This document shows positions 10,198 through 19,276 of a DNA stretch of 64,000 nt, in pieces. The translations under genes and the position numbers were made by a program. The stretch's first letter is position 1. Every line of letters begins with the position of its first letter. This DNA is from Molanna angustata. Taxonomy: Eukaryota; Arthropoda; Insecta; Trichoptera; Molannidae. Below the pieces are notes generated by a model. That model was not told the origin of the DNA, searched no databases, and saw only the letters and a program-made list of their open reading frames with translations. The stretch covers positions 31,103,578 through 31,167,577 of the forward strand of contig OY754979.1 in assembly GCA_963576475.1 (NCBI GenBank), given 5' to 3'.

Positions 10198-10341
10198 TTT
10201 GTATGATATTATTTGAAATTTATCACAGAAAACGTTGAGTTATCCTGTTTCTTTCAATATACTTACGGTATGGAATATGATTTACGAATCTATGTTAACA
10301 TTTATTAAAATATATAATTTTAATTACATTTTTTTTGATAA

Positions 10342-10740
10342 CCTTTTTAACATCTCAATAGAGATGAAGTTAGAATATATTAATAAAAAATTTTAATAAA
10401 TAAAAATAAAAAACTTGTTTAAAATCAATCCCACTATTTATTATGACTACAACCTAAAACCAGTTTCGTGCTAAGCAAATTTTCAAGTAGTTAGAATATT
10501 ATATAAGAACCAGGAAATCAAGGCACTTACAGGGCTTACTTCCTGTCATCGGCTGGTTTGCGTGATCACTTTATGCGCTTGCGTATCGTTCACCAATTAT
10601 GCCGTCTTATTGAGTTCCCTTATCAATGCAAATTTTGAAAGTTCTATATATTTGAAAAATGAGTTACCAATCACCTGAAAATAAGACATTTTATCTATTG
10701 CCATCTATGAAGTAACAAAGAAACCTTTTTATATATAAGG
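10342..10740 (+). mobile_element. Family C copy 2 with a 110-bp insertion
   Basis: Family C sequence runs 10342-10378 and 10489-10740 and is interrupted by 10379-10488. AGTTAGAATAT occurs on both sides of the insert (10368-10378 and 10489-10499), an 11-bp target duplication. The inserted 110 bp starts A/T-rich and contains ACCTAAAACCAGTTTCGTGC; its family was not recognised. Confidence 0.8.
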
Positions 10741-10753
10741 ACTGTTGCATATT

Positions 10754-11161
10754 ACTTACTTTACTTATTGTATGGCTACGGCTTTTCCTGGCTGCATCGT
10801 CGAGTATTTTCGTTCTACACTCTTGGCTCCCATTCGGCCAACCACTTCACAGCCTCTGGAGTCACCTTATGGATGTCCACCCAATCTCCTTCATATCTCC
10901 ATATCGGGCACTCTTCTACTAGATGCTGGATAGTTTGGCTTCTTGCTCCACAGTCACATTCCGGCGAATCCCTTTTTCCCCATTTCCACATTTGGTAGTT
11001 ACATCGTCCTGTACGAATTCTGTTTTGCTGAATCCAAACTTTTCGGGGAAGGCTATATCCTGGGACCCTTTCGTTAGGGTCTTGGATAATGTGTTTGTTT
11101 ATTACCAGGTCTGCGTCATTCCACCACTCTTTCCATGCTCTAGGCAAGTTGAATTCGCCGA
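10754..11161 (-). CDS. Non-LTR RT C-terminus with CxCG..H..C finger, 5'-truncated
   Basis: The minus strand is open from 11168 to 10815. It encodes LPRAWKEWWNDADLV, then RKVWIQQNRIRTGRCNY, then WGKRDSPECDCGARSQTIQH and LVEECPIWRYEG. The C-x-C-G..H..EC cluster is the terminal zinc-knuckle-like motif of several insect non-LTR pol proteins. GTTGCATATT at 10744-10753 and 11162-11171 flanks the insert as a 10-bp target duplication. The TAAG-like tail lies at the low-coordinate end. The insertion lands next to the end of family C copy 2. Confidence 0.8.
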
Positions 11162-11194
11162 GTTGCATATTTAACTTACTTAACAGATGAACAT

Positions 11195-11310
11195 GTATGG
11201 ATGTCGACGAGGCGATGCATGTGTTTCAAGATAGAAATAAGTGGTGTTTGGTTATCTCTGCCTACCCCGTAAGGGATTTGGCGTGATGGTATGTATGTAT
11301 TAATTAACAT
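11195..11310 (+). mobile_element. RTb 3' end fragment
   Basis: Plus-strand remnants of the RTb C-terminus (ATGTATGGATGTCGACGAGG) run to CTACCCCGTAAGGGATTTGG, CGTGATGG and a (TATG)n tail. Coding is broken by substitutions. Confidence 0.7.
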
Positions 11311-11394
11311 AAACGACAGTTCGGCGACAATTATTTTCGTTCTTCATCATTGGAGACACTGCGTGATGGTATGCAACGAATGAATGTGTTGAAT

Positions 11395-11760
11395 TAAAAG
11401 ATAAAAAAAAAACAATTCGCACGAGAGTGATGTAACGAAAACCCGGTCGTCAGAGTTTATAATTACCTATTATGTGTGTTATCGGGCGTAATAGAGTCGG
11501 AGTTGAGACGAATCATTACATTATGGTCTCACAGTCGTCCGGTGTCTATGGGAAGTTCACACAGACCATCGTGGTATCCGCGGTCTTACTCAACAACCGC
11601 TGCTATCTTGGCCAGTCCAAGAGTAGGCAGCGAGCTCACTGGGCCTGCCCGGGCCATCAGGTGTCGTGGGACGGAGAAGGTATCCGAGTCACACTAACCG
11701 AAATGCTATCGCTATCTTTGTGCCATTGTTTGGATTCAGTTTTCCCAGTGGCTTAGACAC
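11395..11760 (+). other. GC-richer segment of unknown origin
   Basis: Unlike its neighbours this stretch is rich in C, G and CpG and is open in two frames: 11472-11756 (94 codons) and 11476-11697 (73 codons). The 94-residue frame (contains ACPGHQVSWDGEGIRVTL and similar) matches nothing I recognise. It could be the 5' region of a retrotransposon, since a family E fragment follows 240 bp later. I do not call it a gene. Confidence 0.35.
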
Positions 11761-11999
11761 TGGCTTAACAAACCCAATTGTGATCTAATGAAATATATCT
11801 GCTACTTCTCTTTAGCTTACACGGCATTCCACCCAATCAATAGGATGACTTCTGCCAGTATAAAAATATTATAAAATTATTTTGAGTTTAGGTTTTAGGA
11901 TATTGCATTATAGATGGAAATTTTGCTATGTGCAGGGAATTTAATGTCAGAAGATGTGACATATTGATTGGTAGTGCAGTATTAAGTGTATAACAGAGT

Positions 12000-12115
12000 T
12001 TCGCAGTCTTCTACCCAACTCCATAGGGAACGTTTCAGAGCTTGTAGCTCTATTCATCGCCGGAGCGGCTGCTTATCAGACAAAAGAAGGAATTACTATC
12101 CTTGAGTTTCCGAGT
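12000..12115 (+). mobile_element. Family E fragment
   Basis: The sequence CCAACTCCATAGGGAACGTT, then AGAGCT, then GCCGGAGCGGCTGCT is shared with 22255-22360 and 38925-39000. Only the first 110 bp of the family is present. Confidence 0.65.
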
Positions 12116-12359
12116 GTTGTGAACAAAATAATTCTGTGCAATGCCAAAAAATACCAATGTCGCGTGAACGGCATTTTTTTTTCAAAATATGAGTTTGTTG
12201 ATAATTAAATATAGAAAAATATAAATATGACATTTCTTACTACCGTAATCTTCTTCATTGGCCCAAGATACGTCAAGACTTAATTTACACATCCTGCCAT
12301 TGTCATACAATGTCCTTTCTAATTAAAACTTACATCAGTATTTTAAAGATGAATTCACT

Positions 12360-12845
12360 TATCTTTCTAGCCACAACACATCCACTCCGATCTGCTGAAT
12401 GTTTGTTATTCCTATTCATGGTACTGATTTTTCAAGCTCTTCATTTGAAGTACAATCAGCAAGGCTATGGAATTGTCTAAGTCCTGATATTACGACGGAT
12501 ATCTCATTAAACATATTCAAAAAAATTCTAAGCAAAAATATTTATCTGTTAATACTTGATTTCTTCTTCCTCTCCTTATCCTTTTGTTTTCCTACCGTTG
12601 CTTTGAACTGTTATTATATTCAATCTTTTTTGTGTATTTTTCTTTTTTTAATTTTTATTCTATTACCTTTATTTTATTTTTGTCATGTCATAACCATGTT
12701 GCCATAGTATACATTGTATTGTATATTAACATTTACTCCGGTTGGTTGCAAGAAATTGCGTTTGGCAATAAACTCCTTGTTCTTACATAAAAAGTTTGTA
12801 ATTATATTTACAAGGAGTTACAAATAAATAAAGAAATAAAAAAAA
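12360..12845 (+). pseudogene. JK (Jockey-like) RT 3' end fragment
   Basis: The frame from about 12399 reads FVIPIHGTDFSSSSFEVQ and SARLWNCLSPDI. This is parallel to LAIPSHATAFYSSSFTVHAA and RLWNNLALDI in the minus-strand element at 26413-27090, so this is the C-terminus of a related element. A TTTGGCAATAAACTCC 3' UTR motif and an (AAAT/AAAG)n tail follow at 12820-12845. Confidence 0.7.
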
Positions 12846-13429
12846 GAAAACCGTTCAGAGTTTCACGTGGGGACGTGGGCCTTCCAGTAGCGTCTGCGTC
12901 ACCTATATTGCAAGTTCTGGATATATCCTTATTGGGAAATATATCTTTGATCGTTCTGCCCGAGATAGGTTTCAATGTTTCCATTTATGTTGTCCGCTCT
13001 TCCTATTGAATACTTAAATAAAAAAATGAATACTTAAATAAAATGAAAAAGATGTAACGTCACTGTCGTGTATTGCAACTAAAGCTCGGTTTCATAAACT
13101 AATTTAAGTTGTTTTGACAATCCCACGAACAAAACAAAATCATCAACATCATAATTGAGGTAGGTAATTTATTATATTCAAAATCTAAACAAATCTGAGG
13201 CAACAATTTATTGTTCAATATTTTCCTATTTTCTTTACGTAATTGATGTAGGTATCTGATACCAATACGATTTTTGATCCACATTTTTGTGTGTGATGCT
13301 TATCTGTATAGCGTGAAAACCGTTGCGTCATGTGGTGTAATGCAGGGAAGTAAAACATTTTTCGATATGCGGGGCACAGAAATTATCTTGAAAATTATTG
13401 GCATGAATTATAATGGAGATATATTTTTT
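12846..13429. other. Interval with no recognised element
   Basis: The interval contains short direct duplications of AATACTTAAATAAAA near 13005-13045 and otherwise unremarkable AT-rich DNA. Confidence 0.4.
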
Positions 13430-13663
13430 AATTTATTTCATATTACTTCTCGGGCAACTAACAGGTACCTACTATGTCAAATTTAATATTAATTCAACAC
13501 GCACCCAATGCAAAGTTGCCACATTCTGGAGACTTACGATATTAATCGTCTTACAGATCCATACTGAAAACACAATTAAAAACTGTGTATCCACCGGGAA
13601 TCGAACCCGGGACCTTTGGATCAGCAGCCAGATACCCAACCCACTGAGCCTCTAAGGCCGACA
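13430..13663 (-). mobile_element. SINE-B copy 2
   Basis: A full-length minus-strand copy, with its head ending at GGCCGACA near 13662 and the B box as GGGAATCGAACCC on plus. The body includes CATTCTGGAGACTTACGAT. The A/T-rich tail lies at 13422-13440. Confidence 0.85.
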
Positions 13664-13705
13664 TTTAATATTTTTTTTTTCGGGAAATTATTACCAACCA
13701 ACTGT

Positions 13706-13920
13706 GCCAACCGCCGTGGCATAGTTGGTAAGCCGTTCGTTTTCTGTGTGGGCGTCCTGGGTTCGATTCCCAGCAGAGGAGAAATTTATTTAAATTCATT
13801 TCTCACGCAAACATTGCTTACCTGCGCTGGAGACACTGGTTAGTTGGAAGAAAATGCCATACGGCAATAAACTCGCCACTTGCGCAGGGTGCAAGGAAGT
13901 GTTGATTATTTTATTTTATT
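13706..13920 (+). mobile_element. SINE-A copy 2
   Basis: A full-length copy: CCGCCGTGGCATAGTTGG, B box GGGTTCGATTCCC, conserved body, and a TTTTATTTTATTAT tail. It lies 40 bp from SINE-B copy 2. The spacer includes CAACTGTGCCAACCGCC, a partial duplicate of the head. Confidence 0.9.
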
Positions 13921-14933
13921 ATAATTACATTTCTTATACAGATATATTATACAAAAAAAAACTAAAACTAATTAAAAATTACCACAGTATTTACAATTCA
14001 TTTTAACTGGTGTGCTTTACATACATACTTGAAACTATGAGAAAAAAAATATATTTATAAGAACTGTGTATGAGTGTATGCATGTGTTTATGAGTTTGGA
14101 GTATATGTGTGTGAGTGTATCTGAAGCTCGCATAAGTTATTCCAATCAATCTCAGTACCTACTTCAATCGTCTGGTCAAATTTAATATTGCAGGATTTTT
14201 TTTTACTATAAACACCATACTAACACGTATACGTCGAATTTAATAAATCGAATATTATAAAACAACTAACATCAAATAAAATAAAAATGAAAGAATATAA
14301 AAAAAATTAAATGTAATTCTGATTTTAAAAACTATATTTTACTGGAATTCATCGTAGTTAGACTGTACAAATTTAATAAAGATTTCTTTATTAAATTTGT
14401 TGATTGTCAGTGTACAAAATACATACATTTGATTTATATTCTTGACTTCCTTGACGCGGGTCGCGAGTTTTTAATCACTGTTGTAATAAATTTATATGAA
14501 TAAGTATTAATTTTTGGATTTTCGTATGTAATTGAGATAACTGACGCAATATATATGTACTAGGTATATGCTGTGAAATGTTACACCTATGAATAAACAT
14601 AATTATACGCGTTATAGCAATTAATTTGTCAGATTATATGTAAATTTAAATATTATTATGTAACGTATAAAAATCCGAAACTACATATATTGCAGTGTAT
14701 TGAAATGATTTAAAATATTTTCGGGTAAATACTAAGCAATAGGTTTCAAAAGACAAATCCTTAATCCTATCCGATCCTAGAAGTAAGATAAACACTGAGT
14801 ATCAACGAAATAAGACTTTTTAATAAATACCTAAGGCGAAGTTCTACAAAATTAATAATCAAAATTGTTTATTTTTATTGTATGTGACTTTTTTACTCTT
14901 TACTAAGGGTGTAGTAATAATAATAATAATATT
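13921..14933. other. AT-rich interval with a 15-bp-arm palindrome
   Basis: A perfect inverted repeat, CAAATTTAATAAAGA at 14368-14382 and TCTTTATTAAATTTG at 14385-14399, has a two-base loop. A GTGTATG-rich patch lies at 14060-14120. No gene was recognised. Confidence 0.5.
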
Positions 14934-14945
14934 AACTAGTATCAT

Positions 14946-16032
14946 TTTGAATCTTTAAACTATATTCCAAATGTCGAAATTTCAGCGTTCGGGCTAGATA
15001 AAAATATAATAGTTCAAATACACTTAATATAAACACAAAATTTACACAAATTGCTAATTCCAAATTCCCGGAATATACCCTCATATATACAGATGGATCC
15101 AAATCTGAAAATCAGAATTGTGGTGCTTCGGTTCACATTCCTGATTTCGGCATTAATGTTTCTTACAAATTGCCAAATGAAGTGTCCATTTTCACAGCCG
15201 AAAGCTTTGCGATAAACCAAGCTTTGGCTCTTACTCGATCGCAAAATATCAACCGCGCCCTAATATGTACAGATTCCCGTAGTGCTCTTCAAAAAATTTC
15301 ATCCAATCCTCTAAGTTATCCAGAGGACAGAATCACATGTTCCATTAAAAGTTTTCTATATTATCTCAAAAACGACGAATTTGACATAGTTCTATCATGG
15401 GTCCCTGGACATCTTGGGATTGAGGGCAATGAAAAGGCTGATGAACTTGCGAAATTGGGAACTACTTCGGGCACAATTCCAGATAACTTTATTATCCCAA
15501 TCTCAGATCTTTTACCCCGCCTTAAATCAAATATGCTTTTCAAATGGGATGAAAATTGGTACAAAACAAAAAAATATAAGGGTGCTTATCATGCAGGTAT
15601 CCAACAAAAAATTTCCTCTAAACCATGGTTTTATAATAGAAACATATCTAAACGATTAATATCATGTATTTCTAGAATGAGAATTGGCCATTGTTCAATT
15701 GCCTCCCATCTGTATAGAATTAGAGTTCTAAATAGCCCACTTTGCCAGTGTGGTGATGAGGATGAGACAATTGATCATGTATTTTTTAACTGTAAAAATA
15801 ATTCCGCCTTCAAAAATATATACAAACAATTAATTAAAATCACTCACCAATCTCCACTTAATATCCAACATCTTTTGTCTCTTAATAATTCACGTGTACT
15901 GTCCGTTATTTCAAAATTCCTTTCATTGAATGACATAAATTTATAAAAAAATTAACTTCTCTCCTCTGACATGAAATAATTGGCACATAGCACTCTTTAC
16001 AGGGTGAATTGCCTTAAACAAAAAAAAAAAAA
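14946..16032 (+). mobile_element. 5'-truncated RNase H-bearing non-LTR element with 12-bp TSD
   Basis: The insertion is bounded by AACTAGTATCAT at 14934-14945 and 16032-16043, a clean target-site duplication. It ends in a poly(A) run (16019-16032) after a short 3' UTR (CAGGGTGAATTGCC). The coding part is listed separately. A second copy of this 3' UTR (AGGGTGAATTGCCAGTAAAC) ends the fragment at 37150-37457. The element entered by target-primed reverse transcription and lost its 5' end. Confidence 0.9.
15002..15946 (+). CDS. I-like retrotransposon pol C-terminus: RNase H plus CxCG finger
   Basis: An open frame of about 314 codons runs from after the stop at 14999 to 15946; the upstream pol is missing. 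RNase H residues are all visible: TDGS (first Asp, about 15089), the Glu in TAES (about 15197), TDSRSAL (second Asp, about 15266), and SWVPGHLGIEGNEKADELAK with the His and final Asp (about 15398-15457). Downstream, a basic linker leads to MRIGHCSIASHLYRI and CQCGDEDETIDHVFFNC, the terminal C-x-C..H..C finger typical of I-group and related pol proteins. In the family, RNase H removes the RNA template during reverse transcription. The intact frame suggests recent arrival, but the element cannot be autonomous without endonuclease and RT. Confidence 0.9.
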   Translation, partial: KYNSSNTLNINTKFTQIANSKFPEYTLIYTDGSKSENQNCGASVHIPDFGINVSYKLPNEVSIFTAESFAINQALALTRSQNINRALICTDSRSALQKISSNPLSYPEDRITCSIKSFLYYLKNDEFDIVLSWVPGHLGIEGNEKADELAKLGTTSGTIPDNFIIPISDLLPRLKSNMLFKWDENWYKTKKYKGAYHAGIQQKISSKPWFYNRNISKRLISCISRMRIGHCSIASHLYRIRVLNSPLCQCGDEDETIDHVFFNCKNNSAFKNIYKQLIKITHQSPLNIQHLLSLNNSRVLSVISKFLSLNDINL

Positions 16033-16259
16033 ACTAGTATCATGCTGAGATTATATTCTGAAAGATTCATCACAATGTATATGTGTGTGTGTGTGCTATG
16101 TACTATGTTCTATATACTGCGTGTTTATTTTACTTTATCGATTATTTCCAAAGTACCTACTTATTTAATTATTTTCAAATTTTGCAAATGTATGTGTCTT
16201 TTTTATTTTCAAATTGCTCAAATGATGTAAATGAACATTTTGCAACCTTTGTATTTTTC

Positions 16260-16309
16260 GGTCTTAATAAGTGTTGTATTAGTGTTGTTTTTATATTTTA
16301 AGGTCTTAA
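16260..16309 (+). repeat. 50-bp direct repeat, left copy
   Basis: GGTCTTAATAAGTGTTGTAT and the following 30 bp recur at 19157-19207 with about two differences. The pair flanks the whole satellite-RTb-family C block. Confidence 0.85.
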
Positions 16310-16468
16310 TACGAGATATAAGGTGACAAAGTGGTGATTGCTGAATGTACTCAAAAAATGTAGTTGTTAAAAATGAATGATTTACTGCTATTAATAACCA
16401 AGCAACCTGTCAAAAAATAACCTACTAGCTTTGTAATATTAGCCAAGTAACTGTCAAATTCAACCAAC

Positions 16469-17894
16469 TTAGTTGGCTGAATTTAATCAACTTACTCGGT
16501 AATCTGAACTAATTCATGTCGTATCTACAGCAAACAACTTGGTTAAATTTAATCAACTTACTCGGTAATCTGAACTAATTTATATCGTATCTACAGCAAA
16601 CAACTTGGTTAAATTTAATCACCTTACTCGGTAATCTGAACTAATTTATATCGTATCTACAGCAAACAACTTGGCTGAATTTAATCTACTTACTCGGTAA
16701 TCTGAACCAAATCATTTCGTATCTACAGCAAACAACTTGGCTGAATTTAATCTATTTACTCGGTAATCTGAACCAAATCATTTCGTATCTACAGCAAACA
16801 ACTTGGCTGAATTTAATCTACTTACTCGGTAATCTGAACCAAATCATTTCGTATCTACAGCAAACAACTTGGCTGAATTTAATCTACTTACTCGGTAATC
16901 TGAACCAAATCATTTCGTATCTACAGCAAACAACTTGGCTGAATTTAATCTACTTACTCGGTAATCTGAACCAATTCATTTCGTATCTACAGCAAACAAC
17001 TTGGCTGAATTTAATCTACTTACTCGGTAATCTGAACCAAATCATTTCGTATCTACAGCAAACAACTTGGCTGAATTTAATCTATTTACTCGGTAATCTG
17101 AACCAAATCATTTCGTATCTACAGCAAACAACTTGGCTGAATTTAATCTACTTACTCGGTAATCTGAACCAAATCATTTCGTATCTACAGCAAACAACTT
17201 GGCTGAATTTAATCTACTTACTCGGTAATCTGAACCAATTCATTTCGTATCTACAGCAAACAACTTGGCTGAATTTAATCTACTTACTCGGTAATCTGAA
17301 CCAAATCATTTCGTATCTACAGCAAACAACTTGGCTGAATTTAATCTACTTACTCGGTAATCTGAACCAAATCATTTCGTATCTACAGCAAACAACTTGG
17401 CTGAATTTAATCTACTTACTCGGTAATCTGAACCAATTCATTTCGTATCTACAGCAAACAACTTGGCTGAATTTAATCTACTTACTCGGTAATCTGAACC
17501 AAATCATTTCGTATCTACAGCAAACAACTTGGCTGAATTTAATCTATTTACTCGGTAATCTGAACCAAATCATTTCGTATCTACAGCAAACAACTTGGCT
17601 GAATTTAATCTACTTACTCGGTAATCTGAACCAATTCATTTCGTATCTACAGCAAACAACTTGGCTGAATTTAATCTACTTACTCGGTAATCTGAACTAA
17701 ATCATTTCGTATCTACAGCAAACAACTTGGCTGAATTTAATCTATTTACTCGGTAATCTGAACCAAATCATTTCGTATCTACAGCAAACAACTTGGCTGA
17801 ATTTAATCTACTTACTCGGTAATCTGAACCAAATCATTTCGTATCTACAGCAAACAACTTGGCTGAATTTAATCTACTTACTCGGTAATCTGAA
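16469..17894 (+). repeat. 66-bp satellite, about 21.6 copies
   Basis: Units start every 66 bp from 16535 to 17855 (CAACTTGGCTGAATTTAATC, then TACTTACTCGGTAATCTGAA, then TCGTATCTACAGCAAA). A diverged first copy lies at 16469 and a partial last copy ends at 17894. The first three units are more diverged than the rest. Internal variants (CTATTTAC versus CTACTTAC, and CCAATTC versus CCAAATC) recur in an irregular pattern, suggesting amplification in multi-unit steps. No protein frame is implied. Regular spacing without unique spacers excludes a CRISPR array. Confidence 0.95.
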
Positions 17895-17937
17895 TACTGT
17901 AACTCATCGCACATGTGCGGATGAGTTACAGTATTTA
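17894..17937. repeat. Hairpin at the satellite / RTb junction
   Basis: The inverted arms (outer AATACTGTAACTCATC and GATGAGTTACAGTATT, inner GCACA/TGTGC) pair with a single one-base bulge. The right arm is in-frame RT coding sequence (DELQYLVNKVYE), so the left arm is an inverted copy of the RT gene's broken 5' edge. Confidence 0.85.
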
Positions 17938-18068
17938 GTGAATAAAGTGTATGAACGGACTGAGAATGAATGTTTCTAAATCTAAGATATTGGTATTTGA
18001 AAAGACTGAAAGTATAACTGCATGTATGATAAAAGTAGAGAACGAATGGCTAGAACAAGTTGAGGAAT
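17915..18068 (+). pseudogene. RTb reverse transcriptase, part 1
   Basis: The fragment encodes DELQYLVNKVYE, then after a frameshift NGLRMNVSKSKILVFEK and VENEWLEQVEE. This is the region following the RT catalytic core (NxLxxNxxKSK). It is cut off at 5' by the hairpin and interrupted at 3' by family C. Coding resumes at 18501 with the duplicated GTTGAGGAAT. Confidence 0.85.
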
Positions 18069-18500
18069 CGAATATTTTTATTATTGCATATGCGCAAACA
18101 TTGGATTTTTTCCCCTGTCGGGAGTCAAAGATATTTTTTTTTTGTAGCTTTCATTATTTACAAAAAACCAATTCTCTCAATAGATGGCGTTCCAACAAAA
18201 ATAAATAAAAATAATAAGATTGTTGTTCATAATTTCACCCATAGATGGCTGTAGTAAAAATTCCTTATTTTCAAGCGAAAAGAATTTCAGTATTACAATA
18301 TATAGAACTTTCAAAATTGAATTGATAGGGATCTCTTTAAAAAGGCATAATTGGTGAACGTTGCGCAAGCGCATAAAGTGATCACGTAAACCAGCCGATG
18401 ACAGGTCGTAAGCCCTGTAGGTGCCTTGATTTCCCGGTTCCCCTACAGTAAATATTCCAACTTCGTCTCTATTGAGATAAGTAAAAATCTGTTAAAAAAA
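18069..18500 (-). mobile_element. Family C copy 3, inserted in RTb with 10-bp TSD
   Basis: The 432-bp insert is flanked by GTTGAGGAAT at 18059-18068 and 18501-18510. It contains the diagnostic family C blocks in reverse (TTTCCCCTGTCGGGAGTCAA, GGCATAATTGGTGAACGTTG, then CAGCCGATGACAGGTCGTAA). It ends at the high-coordinate side in CTGTTAAAAAAA. The precise duplication defines the true ends of family C. The variable A-rich terminus and 10-bp duplication favour a retroposon over a cut-and-paste element. Confidence 0.9.
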
Positions 18501-19155
18501 GTTGAGGAATATTTATATTTGGGGAGTATGTTTGAACGGGATGGAAGACCTGATAAAGATATTGAAAGAAGAGTTATGGCAGGTAATAGAATAAACGGAG
18601 CACTCAGAACAGTATTGTCCGATCCAAGCATCTCAAAGGAAGCCAAAATTGCCATACATAATGCAATCATAGTGCCTACTTTGACGTATGCTAGTGAAAC
18701 ATGGACCTGGCAAAAGACACATGAAAGTAGAATAAATGCTGTAGAAATGAGATCACTAAGAATAGTATGTAATAGAACGATATATGATAGAATAAAAAAT
18801 GAGGACATAAGGAGAGAATGCAAGATAAAGAAGGATATTATATGTAAAATGAAAGTGAATGCCTTGAGGTGGTTTGGACATATTGAAAGAATGAACGATG
18901 AACGACTGACCAAAAAAATAAACATGGGTGCAAGAGATGGAGTGAATAGCAGAGGTCGCCCCAGAAAGGGATGGCATGACCATGTGAATGATATTTTGAA
19001 AGAAGGAAACATAAAAAGTTTGAAAAATCGACGAGCATGTATGAGACGATGCATGGATGTAAAGGAAGCCAGAAATGTGTGCAAAAATAGAGAAGTATGG
19101 CGCCCGGTTCTCTCTGCTTACCCCGTAAGGGACATAGCGTGATGGTATGTATGTA
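18501..19155 (+). CDS. RTb reverse transcriptase C-terminus, part 2
   Basis: Open to 19142, this encodes KKVEEYLYLGSMFERDGRPD, then RRVMAGNRINGALRTVLS, VPTLTYASETWTWQ, NALRWFGHIERM, SRGRPRKGWHDHV and finally SAYPVRDIA before the stop. The tail is GCGTGATGGTATGTATGTA. YLGS, the ETW box, the GHxxRM box and the GRPR box are the usual landmarks of this RT C-terminal region. With part 1 it forms one interrupted copy. The minus-strand copy at 42744-43559 is close in sequence and confirms the order. Confidence 0.85.
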
Positions 19156-19156
19156 A

Positions 19157-19207
19157 GGTCTTAATAAGTGCTGTATTAGTGTTGTTTTTTATATTTTAAG
19201 GTCTTAA
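19157..19207 (+). repeat. 50-bp direct repeat, right copy
   Basis: It matches 16260-16309 and begins directly after the RTb (TATG)n tail, at the position where a target duplication would be expected. Confidence 0.85.
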
Positions 19208-19276
19208 AATATAAAATCCCAACATGGGGTTACCAAACGGGGGAAACTATTGTATAATTAACTACGTAAATTTTAT

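Noticed and set aside
12010..12110. Family E as a piece of rDNA
   Set aside because: The GC content suggested it at first, but I recognise no conserved rRNA core motif and the block recurs with retroposon-like breaks.
16469..17894. CRISPR-like regular repeats
   Set aside because: Units are directly adjacent with no unique spacers, no cas genes are present, and the sequence is eukaryotic.
18443..19084. A 213-codon minus-strand frame
   Set aside because: It is the antisense shadow of the RTb RT coding region, which has recognisable motifs on plus.
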